Assembly (NCBI RefSeq): GCF_010586825.1
Contig: NZ_JAAAGB010000001.1
Coordinates: 1,550,001 to 1,614,000 of the forward strand
Length of the DNA: 64,000 nucleotides
DNA from: Draconibacterium mangrovi
GTDB lineage: Bacteria; Bacteroidota; Bacteroidia; Bacteroidales; Prolixibacteraceae
Direction of reading: 5' to 3'
Shown: piece after piece, positions 56,523 to 64,000 of the stretch
Layout of the letters: the number at the start of each line of letters is the position of its first letter
Numbering within the stretch: position 1 is the stretch's first letter
The notes under the pieces: model-generated
Database searches by the model: none
What the model saw: the letters and a program-made list of their open reading frames with translations, nothing else
What the model was told of the DNA's origin: nothing
Translations under genes and position numbers: made by a program

Positions 56523-56726
56523 TTCGCGTGATAACGTGAAAGAAATTTACCATTATTTTTTCAAAGTGTATCATAGTTGACAGTGATGTAACATAATTGC
56601 AAACGTATTGATATTTAGGCTGATAATGTTACATGGTTTTAACATCTCGTAACATTTCTTAAAGCCGAAAAAAGGCTGCCCCCATACCTTTGATTCAGAG
56701 TTTTAAACCAATAATTCTGAATCGAA
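56523..56726. promoter_or_regulatory. Divergent control region of the fructan-type PUL with ATGTAACAT repeats
   Basis: Between the regulator and the sugar porter. Three related sites occur: ATGTAACAT (56586-56594), ATGTTACAT (56626-56634) and CGTAACATT (56648-56656), candidates for HTCS binding. A -7-like TACCTTTG (56685-56692) fits the Bacteroidota TAnnTTTG pattern and would start transcription just before the porter gene. Binding is inferred, not shown. Confidence 0.5.
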
Positions 56727-58070
56727 ATGAAGACACAAAATGTATTTTCTGTTGCCATTATAATAGCCCTTGGCGGCTTTCTTTTTGGTTACGACATAGC
56801 TATGATGTCGGGTACCACTTCGCAACTGGAAACCTTATTCGACTTAAATAGTTTTTGGCTGGGTTTTACAGTTGCTGTTGCCATTATGGGTACCATAGTT
56901 GGTACTGTTATAATAGGTAAACCGGCTGAAAAATTCGGGCGCCGCAAATCGTTAATCGTATTATCCGGTCTTTTTGCCTTATCAACTTTGGGTAGCGCAT
57001 TTGCCATTAACTGGGGAATGTTGCTGGCCTGCCGTTTTATAACCGGAGTTCTTTTAGGTTGTATTTCGGTGGTTACACCCATGTTTATAGCCGAAATATC
57101 GCCGGCAAAAAAGCGCGGACAGCTGGTTTTGTTAAACCAGTTTTTTGTGGTTACTGCCATCTTTCTGGCGTTTGCAGTAAATTATCTTTTGGCAAATATT
57201 TTCGAAAGTGGATCGTGGCGCTGGATGATCGGTGTGGAAGCTATTCCTGCTGCAACCTTCTTTTTATTGCTGAACCTGGTTCCTGAAAGTCCGCGTTGGT
57301 TGGTAAACCAGGGACATACCGATGAGGCATTGGCTGTATTTCAGCGTATCAAGGCTGAAAATCCAACGGAGGAAGTACGTATTGTAAAACAATCGGTAGG
57401 TGAAGAGGAAGCTATGGGGCACGGAAAGTTGTTTGTAAAAGCTTACCGGTTCCCGATAATGATTGCCTTTTTAATTGCCGCCTTTAACCAGCTGGCGGGT
57501 ATAAATGCCATAATGATTTATGCACCACGCGTATTCGAAATGGCGGGTTTTGGAACCAATGCATCGCTGTTACAATCCATTTCGGTTGGTGCTACAAATT
57601 TGGTATTCACTTTCGTGGCACTTTTTCTTATCGATAAATACGGGCGAAGAACACTTCTTATGGCCGGATCAGTAGGAATGGTAGTGTTTCTTGGTCTGCT
57701 TTCCAAGTCGTTTTTTACCAATAACTACTCCGATTTTGGCGGCTACGGTGTAATGATTTACCTGATGGGTTTCATTGCTTTTTTTGCTTTCTCTCAAGGG
57801 GCAGTGCTTTGGGTGGTTATTTCCGAAATTTTCCCCAACAAAGTACGCTCGCAGGGACAGGCGCTGGGAAGTTTTACCCATTGGATTTTTGCCGCAGCTC
57901 TTATTTGGGGATTCCCGGTATTGAATAACACCGTTGGTGGCGGTATCTCCTTTGGCTTTTTCGCTGCAATGATGGTGTTGCATTTCTTCTTTGCCTGGAA
58001 AGTTCTTCCCGAAACCAAAGGCAAGTCGCTGGAGGAAATTCAACAGGAAATGAAATCACGAATCAAATAA
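56727..58070 (+). CDS. MFS sugar porter (probable fructose permease)
   Basis: 447-residue sugar porter family transporter with 12 helices. It has GGFLFGYDIAMMSG in helix 1, GRRKSLIVLSG after helix 2, the family motif PESPRWLVNQGH in the central loop, QLAGINAIMIYAPRVF in helix 7 and the C-terminal PETKGKSLEEIQ. It is predicted to bring hexose across the inner membrane. It is followed 12 bp later by a fructokinase-like gene, matching the porter/fructokinase pair of Bacteroides fructan loci. Confidence 0.93.
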   Translation: MKTQNVFSVAIIIALGGFLFGYDIAMMSGTTSQLETLFDLNSFWLGFTVAVAIMGTIVGTVIIGKPAEKFGRRKSLIVLSGLFALSTLGSAFAINWGMLLACRFITGVLLGCISVVTPMFIAEISPAKKRGQLVLLNQFFVVTAIFLAFAVNYLLANIFESGSWRWMIGVEAIPAATFFLLLNLVPESPRWLVNQGHTDEALAVFQRIKAENPTEEVRIVKQSVGEEEAMGHGKLFVKAYRFPIMIAFLIAAFNQLAGINAIMIYAPRVFEMAGFGTNASLLQSISVGATNLVFTFVALFLIDKYGRRTLLMAGSVGMVVFLGLLSKSFFTNNYSDFGGYGVMIYLMGFIAFFAFSQGAVLWVVISEIFPNKVRSQGQALGSFTHWIFAAALIWGFPVLNNTVGGGISFGFFAAMMVLHFFFAWKVLPETKGKSLEEIQQEMKSRIK

Positions 58071-58082
58071 TACTAAACAGAC

Positions 58083-59015
58083 ATGGAAATTAAAAACAAC
58101 GAAATATTGTGTTTTGGCGAGGTGCTTTGGGACCGTTTGCCATCGGGCGCAAAAGCCGGTGGTGCACCCATGAACGTGGCGCTTCACCTGAGTGCTATCG
58201 GTTTGGATGCTACTATTGCCAGTAGCGTGGGAAACGACGAACCGGGAGCAGAGCTAAAAAAATTCCTCGAAGATTCAGGTATGTCTACCGCATACATTCA
58301 AACCGATAACAATTTGCCTACCAGTGAAGTACTGGTGCATTTGGATGAAAACAACAACGCTACATACGAAATTTGTGAACCCGTAGCCTGGGATAATATT
58401 CAACTAACTGATTCGCTCATGAAAAAAGCCGGGCAGGCAGGTCTGCTGATTTACGGATCACTGGCTTCGCGCAATCCTTTAACACGTGAAACGCTAATGA
58501 ACCTGCTGGATTACGATGGAGTGAAACTGATCGATGTAAATTTTCGCAAACCTTATGATTCTCAGGAGGTAGTTGAAAAGCTTCTGGAGAAATCGGATAT
58601 CGTAAAATTAAACGATGACGAACTAAATGTTTTTGCAGCATGGCACAAACACTCGGACACTGATGAACACAGCCTAATTGAATGGTTTGTAAAACATTAC
58701 AACATTAAAATGTTGTGTGTAACCAAAGGCGAAAACGGTGCTATGTTGTATTGTAATGGCAAATTCTTCGAACACCCCGGATTTAAAGTAAATGCTGTTG
58801 ATACCGTTGGCGCCGGCGACGCATTTCTTGCCGGGCTAATTGCTTCCCTCCTCAATAAAAAGAAACCTGCCGAAGCGCTGGCTTTTGCCTGTGCTACCGG
58901 AGCTTTTGTGGCATCAAAAGCCGGTGCTACACCAAAATACGACATGGTCGAGATTGAAAAGATCTTATCGACTGACCAACCAACTATCGAAAGAAATAAC
59001 ATTCAAATTAATTAA
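58083..59015 (+). CDS. PfkB-family carbohydrate kinase (probable fructokinase)
   Basis: 310-residue ribokinase-fold kinase. It starts with ILCFGEVLWDRLPSGAKAGGAPMNVALHLSAIGLDATIASSVGNDEPG, typical of fructokinases (GGAPxNVA), and has the C-terminal signature DTVGAGDAFLAGLIASLL with catalytic Asp in GAGD. It would phosphorylate fructose imported by the neighbouring porter. Fructose specificity is inferred from context and the N-terminal pattern. SusC follows 12 bp later. Confidence 0.92.
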   Translation: MEIKNNEILCFGEVLWDRLPSGAKAGGAPMNVALHLSAIGLDATIASSVGNDEPGAELKKFLEDSGMSTAYIQTDNNLPTSEVLVHLDENNNATYEICEPVAWDNIQLTDSLMKKAGQAGLLIYGSLASRNPLTRETLMNLLDYDGVKLIDVNFRKPYDSQEVVEKLLEKSDIVKLNDDELNVFAAWHKHSDTDEHSLIEWFVKHYNIKMLCVTKGENGAMLYCNGKFFEHPGFKVNAVDTVGAGDAFLAGLIASLLNKKKPAEALAFACATGAFVASKAGATPKYDMVEIEKILSTDQPTIERNNIQIN

Positions 59016-59027
59016 ACTAATCTGATT

Positions 59028-62000
59028 ATGGTAAAAAGAATCAAACTTAAAAATGCGACTAAGGGAATGTTTTTCATTCTGCTTAGTTTGTTTTCAACAA
59101 TCGCATTTGCCCAGGAAATTTCGGTTTCGGGTACTGTGAAAGACGCCTCGGGCATGGCATTGCCAGGTGTAACAATTGTTGAAAAAGGAACAACGAACGG
59201 TACCATTACCGATATTGATGGTGTTTACACCATTGAGGTAGCGGGTGCCGATGCAGTACTGCAGATTTCTTTTATTGGAATGAAATCACAGGAAATTGCA
59301 GTAGCAGGCAGAACCTCCATTAATGTTGCTATGGAGGAAGAAACCATTGGTTTGGCAGAAGTTGTAGCCGTTGGTTATAGCGTTCAGCGAAAAGCCGATT
59401 TAACCGGTGCGGTTGAAGTGGTAGAGATGGACGCAATTGAAAATATCAGTTTAAGTTCGGGTAACCCGATGCAGGCATTGCAGGGACATGTTCCTGGTCT
59501 TTATATTGAAAAAACCGGTACTCCAAGTGCCACCAGCAGCCGAATTCTTATTCGTGGAGTAAACACGCTGGGAGATAACAACCCTTTGTATATTATCGAT
59601 GGAGTACCAACCAAAAGACCAGAGGTATTCCAGGGGCTAAGTGCCGGTTCAATTGTTTCGGTGCAGGTGCTGAAAGATGCTTCGGCTTCTTCAATTTACG
59701 GGGCACGTGCATCAAACGGTGTTGTAATTGTTACCACCAAAAACGGATCGGATAAAAAAGGTGAAGTGAATGTTCAGTTTAACTCTAACTTTTCGGTTCA
59801 AAGCGAAAAATCGCAACGATACAATATGCTGAATGCGCTTGATCGTGGCCGGGCCCTGTGGCAGGCATCGGTAAACGACGGTGTTGATCCAACAAGCGGA
59901 TACGGCGAAATTTACAACTTCGACTGGAATGGTGATTATAATAATCCGGTACTGAATAGTGTAGGCGTTCAGCCTTATGTTGGTGGAGATACCAATGTTC
60001 CTGCGGGCGATACCGATTGGCAGGATGCAACTTACGAAACCGGTTTTGTAATCAATAATGACTTGACTGTTTCAGGAGGAACTGAAAAGTCTTCGGTACT
60101 GATGAATATTGGTTACATTAAAAATACCGGTATGCTGAAATTCACCAACTACGACCGTATTACGGCCCGTATCAACGGACAAACCAGCATGCTCGATGAT
60201 AAGGTGAAGTTTGGAATCAATGCACAGGTTGTATCGTCGAACGAAACGCTGGAAACTCCCGACCTTGGTAGTGCTCCAACTCCGGGACTGGCAATTACTT
60301 TAGCGCCAACAATCCCCTTGTACGATTCAAACGGAAATTATGGTGGCCCTCTCGGATCAGGTTATTCCGACCGTAACAACCCGGTAATGATGCAGGATAT
60401 CAACCGGTGGGATAATACCAATCGCAGGTATTTGTTTGGTAGTGTGTTTGCTGAAATTCAGCCGGTAAAAAATCTTGTATTGCGCACAACCCTCGGAATC
60501 GACTACTCGATGGTTAAAGACAAAGATATTGAACCCGCTTTTAGTAATGGTTTTATTGCACGTTCAGTAAATAACCTAAGAATTTACAACAGCGATTTCA
60601 CCAGTGTAACCTGGTCGAACACTGCCAATTACAAGCTTGATATAGGTAAAAGTAAATTCGGATTCCTTTTAGGTATCGAAGCTGTAAGCGATAATTTTCA
60701 GGATTTCACCGGATATAAGGAAGGTTTTTCTTCGCAAACTGAAGAGTTTTTTGTGTTGAGTGCCGGAACCAGCAACGGAAATAGTTTTGGAACAGCTACA
60801 AGCAGTCGTTTATTCTCTCAGTTCGGTAAGATCGATTATAACTACAACGAACGTTTTCTGGCGTCGTTTACCCTGCGTCGTGATGGTTCGTCGCGATTCG
60901 GTGCCGATAACCGTTACGGTTTCTTCCCTGCGGCTACCTTCGGATGGCGTTTGAGTGAAGAGGAGTTTATGTCAGGAATGGAGAAACTTTCAAACCTGAA
61001 ATTCCGCGCCGGTGTTGGTCGCGTTGGTAACCAGGATGTTGGTGATTTTGCCAGCCTCGGATTGTTTGAACCTCGTTACGGAGCAGTGGCCAGTCAGGTA
61101 GATGGCATTTTCCACAACGACTTTTTTGATGACTACTGGAATGTTGGTTCAGCTTATGCTTTAGATGGTCAGGATTCAGGAAACCTGCTTTCGGGTTTTG
61201 TATCGGTGCAAGCCGGAAACCCTGCCTTGAAATGGGAAACTACAGATGAATTGAACCTGGGTATCGATTTCGGACTTTTCGATAGTAAGCTGGTAGGAGC
61301 ATTCGATTGGTATACACGTAAAACAACCGATATTTTGATTCAGCCACCGGTAGCTTCGGCTTTAGGTGAAGGACAATTGCAGTTCCTGAACGGTGCAACC
61401 AAGAAAAATACAGGTTGGGAATTTGCGTTGAGCTACAGAAAACAAGTGAACAGCGACCTGTCATACGAGGTCGCAGGTAGTGCCAGCCACTTTGCCGATA
61501 AAATCACTGAACTGCCGGAAGAAGTTAGAACAGCTTATCCCGGTAACTCCGAGCAAACGGTTCTTGGCCATTCAGAGCTTTCGATTTTTGGTTACGTAGC
61601 TGACGGTATTTTTAAAAACCAGGGAGAAGTTGATGCACATGCCAGCCAGGTTGGTGCTGCTCCGGGGCGTATTCGCTGGGCTGATTTGAATGATGATGGA
61701 GTTATTAACTCGCTCGACCAGAAATTCCTTGGAACACTGCTTCCAAAACTCGAGTACAGTTTAAGAATTGATGTGAATTACAAGGACTTCGATTTGTCAG
61801 TTTTCGGATCGGGTGTTGCCGGAAAAACCGGTTATGATCCTTATACTTACTATAACGATTTTATTCGTGGTCGCGATAACGTAGGACCTGGTGTTTTCAG
61901 AGCCTGGACTACCCAAAATCCGGATTCAGATGTTCCTGCATTAACATTGTCGGATAGCAATAATGAAACGCGTACTTCAAGCTATTTGAACGTAAATGCG

Positions 62001-62216
62001 TCTTATTTCAAATTGCGTAACATCCAGCTTGGTTACTCCTTGCCAAAAAATACATTGGATAAAGTTGGCATGGACAAGGTTCGCTTTTACCTGATGGCCG
62101 AAAACCTGTTTTGGATTCAAAGCAACGAATTTCAGGGACCCGATCCGGAACGTACAGATGTAAATACCATCCCTATTCCAAGAACTTTCTCTGCCGGTGT
62201 TAATGTTTCATTCTAA
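59028..62216 (+). CDS. SusC/RagA-type TonB-dependent outer membrane transporter (fructan-type PUL)
   Basis: 1062 residues. Signal peptide (MFFILLSLFSTIAFA-Q), carboxypeptidase-regulatory-like domain (VSGTVKDASGMALPGVTIVEKGTTNGTITDIDGVYTIEV), TonB-box/plug region (AEVVAVGYSVQRKADLTGAVEVV, ILIRGVNTLGDNNPLYIIDGVPT, VLKDASASSIYGARASNGVVIVTTK) and a long barrel. Unlike the island SusC it has no STN domain, which fits control by the hybrid sensor rather than by sigma/FecR. It imports oligosaccharides, probably fructo-oligosaccharides by context. Confidence 0.95.
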   Translation: MVKRIKLKNATKGMFFILLSLFSTIAFAQEISVSGTVKDASGMALPGVTIVEKGTTNGTITDIDGVYTIEVAGADAVLQISFIGMKSQEIAVAGRTSINVAMEEETIGLAEVVAVGYSVQRKADLTGAVEVVEMDAIENISLSSGNPMQALQGHVPGLYIEKTGTPSATSSRILIRGVNTLGDNNPLYIIDGVPTKRPEVFQGLSAGSIVSVQVLKDASASSIYGARASNGVVIVTTKNGSDKKGEVNVQFNSNFSVQSEKSQRYNMLNALDRGRALWQASVNDGVDPTSGYGEIYNFDWNGDYNNPVLNSVGVQPYVGGDTNVPAGDTDWQDATYETGFVINNDLTVSGGTEKSSVLMNIGYIKNTGMLKFTNYDRITARINGQTSMLDDKVKFGINAQVVSSNETLETPDLGSAPTPGLAITLAPTIPLYDSNGNYGGPLGSGYSDRNNPVMMQDINRWDNTNRRYLFGSVFAEIQPVKNLVLRTTLGIDYSMVKDKDIEPAFSNGFIARSVNNLRIYNSDFTSVTWSNTANYKLDIGKSKFGFLLGIEAVSDNFQDFTGYKEGFSSQTEEFFVLSAGTSNGNSFGTATSSRLFSQFGKIDYNYNERFLASFTLRRDGSSRFGADNRYGFFPAATFGWRLSEEEFMSGMEKLSNLKFRAGVGRVGNQDVGDFASLGLFEPRYGAVASQVDGIFHNDFFDDYWNVGSAYALDGQDSGNLLSGFVSVQAGNPALKWETTDELNLGIDFGLFDSKLVGAFDWYTRKTTDILIQPPVASALGEGQLQFLNGATKKNTGWEFALSYRKQVNSDLSYEVAGSASHFADKITELPEEVRTAYPGNSEQTVLGHSELSIFGYVADGIFKNQGEVDAHASQVGAAPGRIRWADLNDDGVINSLDQKFLGTLLPKLEYSLRIDVNYKDFDLSVFGSGVAGKTGYDPYTYYNDFIRGRDNVGPGVFRAWTTQNPDSDVPALTLSDSNNETRTSSYLNVNASYFKLRNIQLGYSLPKNTLDKVGMDKVRFYLMAENLFWIQSNEFQGPDPERTDVNTIPIPRTFSAGVNVSF

Positions 62217-62236
62217 TCAAAACAAACTAAAGAATA

Positions 62237-63979
62237 ATGAAAATGAAAAATATTAAAATATATATAGTTGCACTGATAAGTCTGTTGGCTGTCTCGTGCG
62301 ATAATTACCTGGAAACTGAGCCGCAAGGGTTCATTTCAGCCGGAAGCCCAACGGCCGAAGGCGCTGAAGGTTTGGTTACCGCGGCTTACGCCGGAATTGG
62401 AAACAACGATATGATTGGCCCTATAGCAAGTATGTGGGTTTATGGTAGTGTGCGCTCTGACGATGCTTACAAAGGAGGCGGTGGTGTTTCCGATGTTGAG
62501 CCTTACAACTTTTACGAGCAATACAACCTTACTCAACCATTCCAAAGTTGGTTGGCCGGTTTACCTTACACCTGGGAAAATTATTACCGCGCTATTTCGC
62601 GTGCCAACTCGGCATTACGCACCTTAAATGAGTTAACCGACGAAGAATTTGCTTTGCGCCAGACAAGGATTGCTGAAGCACGTTTCCTTAGAGGGCATTC
62701 GCATTTTATGCTGAAAGTGTTGTTCAAATATGTTCCGTATATCGATGAAAAGCTGAGCAACGAAGAGATTCTTCAAACGTCGAACCGCGAATATTCAAAC
62801 GATGAATTGTGGAACAAAATCTCTGAAGACTTTGAATTTGCAATGAATAATCTTCCCGAATCTCAATCGCAGGTTGGTAGAGCCAATAAATATGCGGCTG
62901 CTGCTTATCTTGCAAAACTGAGGTTATACCAGGCTTACGAGCAAGATGAAAACAACCAGGTTGTAAACATTAACCAAAGCCGTTTGCGGGAAGTTGTTAA
63001 CCTGTGCGAAATGGTTATTGCATCAGGGCAGTACAGTTTGCAGGCTGATTTTGGTGAAAACTTTACGGGTGGTTACGATAATGGTCCTGAATCGGTTTTT
63101 GCGATTCAGTTTTCGATTAGCGACGGAACAACATCAGGACGTTTGAACTTCGAGAATGGATTGAACTACCCACACGGAGCTCCTCAATACGGATGTTGTG
63201 GTTTCCATCAGCCAAGTCAGAATATGGTGAATGCTTTTGCAACCGATGAGAATGGTTTACCAAAATTCGACACGTTTAACGATGTTGAACTAAGTGCAGC
63301 CGATATTACTCCTGATGGAGTACCTGTTGACCCGCGTATCGACCACTCTATTGGTATCGACGGTCACCCGTACAAATACCGTAACGAGGAATCCTACATT
63401 TTCAGCAACAGCTGGGTGCGCGATCCGGGAGTATACGGTTACTTTCAAAGTATGAAAGAGCAGCAGGCTGCCGATTGTTCCTGCTACAAAAAGCAAGGTC
63501 CGTTTATGGGCGTATCAAAAAACATCGATATCATTCGTTATGCCGATGTACTGTTAATGCAGGCTGAAGCATACATCGAACTGGGACAGCAAGATATGGC
63601 CCGTCCATTAATCAACCAGGTTCGTAAACGTGCCTCTGAAAGTACCAGCAGAACGCGTTTTGCTGATGGTACTGCTCCATCAAATTATATGATCTCGGAA
63701 TACGACGGATCGAATTTGGCATGGACACAGGATAACGCACGCAAAGCATTAAAGTGGGAGCGTCGTTTGGAGTTTGCTTTGGAGAGCCCTCGCTTTTTCG
63801 ACCTGGTACGTTGGGGAATTGCAGAACCAACTTTGAATGCTTACCTGGCAAAAGAGAAAACAAGAAAAGACTTTTTGAATGATGCTCAATTTACTGCCGG
63901 AAGAGACGAATATTTCCCGATTCCGCAGCGTGAGATAGACTTTACAAAAGGTTTGTACGAACAAAATGTTGGCTATTAA
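62237..63979 (+). CDS. SusD/RagB-type nutrient-binding lipoprotein (fructan-type PUL)
   Basis: 580-residue surface lipoprotein. The lipobox LLAVSC is followed by DNYLETEPQGF. Helical segments include NYYRAISRANSALRTLNELTDEE and RIAEARFLRGHSHFMLKVLFKYVPYI. The C-terminal blocks IDIIRYADVLLMQAEAYIELGQ, WERRLEFALESPRFFDLVRWG and YFPIPQREIDF are typical of SusD. It begins 21 bp after SusC and probably ends before further PUL genes outside the window. Confidence 0.95.
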   Translation: MKMKNIKIYIVALISLLAVSCDNYLETEPQGFISAGSPTAEGAEGLVTAAYAGIGNNDMIGPIASMWVYGSVRSDDAYKGGGGVSDVEPYNFYEQYNLTQPFQSWLAGLPYTWENYYRAISRANSALRTLNELTDEEFALRQTRIAEARFLRGHSHFMLKVLFKYVPYIDEKLSNEEILQTSNREYSNDELWNKISEDFEFAMNNLPESQSQVGRANKYAAAAYLAKLRLYQAYEQDENNQVVNINQSRLREVVNLCEMVIASGQYSLQADFGENFTGGYDNGPESVFAIQFSISDGTTSGRLNFENGLNYPHGAPQYGCCGFHQPSQNMVNAFATDENGLPKFDTFNDVELSAADITPDGVPVDPRIDHSIGIDGHPYKYRNEESYIFSNSWVRDPGVYGYFQSMKEQQAADCSCYKKQGPFMGVSKNIDIIRYADVLLMQAEAYIELGQQDMARPLINQVRKRASESTSRTRFADGTAPSNYMISEYDGSNLAWTQDNARKALKWERRLEFALESPRFFDLVRWGIAEPTLNAYLAKEKTRKDFLNDAQFTAGRDEYFPIPQREIDFTKGLYEQNVGY

Positions 63980-64000
63980 TACATAGAAAAAGATCATGGT

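Noticed and set aside
58478-58500. CACGTG with AAAC on one side inside the fructokinase gene, as a further parS candidate
   Set aside because: The left half does not match the parS consensus (several mismatches); likely chance in coding sequence.

Overview
The window looks like a chromosome segment of a Bacteroidota bacterium, most likely a marine or sediment Marinilabiliales type (Prolixibacteraceae-like). This rests on two SusC/SusD pairs, ECF-sigma/FecR pairs, a hybrid two-component regulator fused to a periplasmic sugar-binding domain, STN domains, and mostly absent Shine-Dalgarno sequences. The genus is inference.

Layout. (1) 1-7 kb: end of a VanZ-like gene, a gapless rpiB-lutB-rrf2 operon, a polysaccharide flippase, a glutaminyl-peptide cyclotransferase lipoprotein, and ruvB with a CheY-like receiver. 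(2) 7.4-16.9 kb: a housekeeping run on the + strand (DUF4175-like coiled-coil protein, HATPase protein, ybeY, mnmG, apt, uvrC, mnmA). An exact parS-type 16-mer lies between mnmG and apt, and an AT-rich strand-switch region precedes the run. (3) 17.4-19.7 kb: a secreted unknown protein and a GH43 arabinanase-like enzyme. (4) 19.7-28.6 kb, - strand: rsgA, tdh, a LolC/E-type permease, rbfA, and an operon of ECF sigma, FecR, STN-retropepsin-PDZ protein and STN-carboxypeptidase-like-domain protein, which has no SusC. (5) 28.7-30.3 kb: a POT-type transporter and tRNA-Leu(CAA).

(6) 30.2-53.6 kb: a 23.3-kb genomic island inserted in the 3' end of tRNA-Leu. It is bounded by an exact 23-bp direct repeat of the tRNA end (30245-30267 and 53570-53592). 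Next to attL is a decayed tyrosine integrase, then a decayed IS982 transposase. The intact cargo is ECF sigma, FecR, SusC, SusD, four exported FAD-dependent oxidoreductases arranged A-B-B'-A', an FMN-binding-like protein and a CstA-family permease. A wrecked GH2 beta-galactosidase and a headless DUF4143 ATPase lie next to attR. This glycosidase-free SusCD locus with exported flavoenzymes is the best candidate here for an undescribed system.

(7) 53.7 kb to the end: a fructan-type PUL made of a BT1754-like hybrid sensor, sugar porter, fructokinase, SusC and SusD. The expected GH32 enzymes would lie past the window edge. Putative regulator sites occupy the divergent promoter region.

How it fits together: the native chromosome had the POT gene, tRNA-Leu and the fructan PUL side by side. 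An integrative element separated them, lost its integrase, and left its nutrient-acquisition cargo intact.
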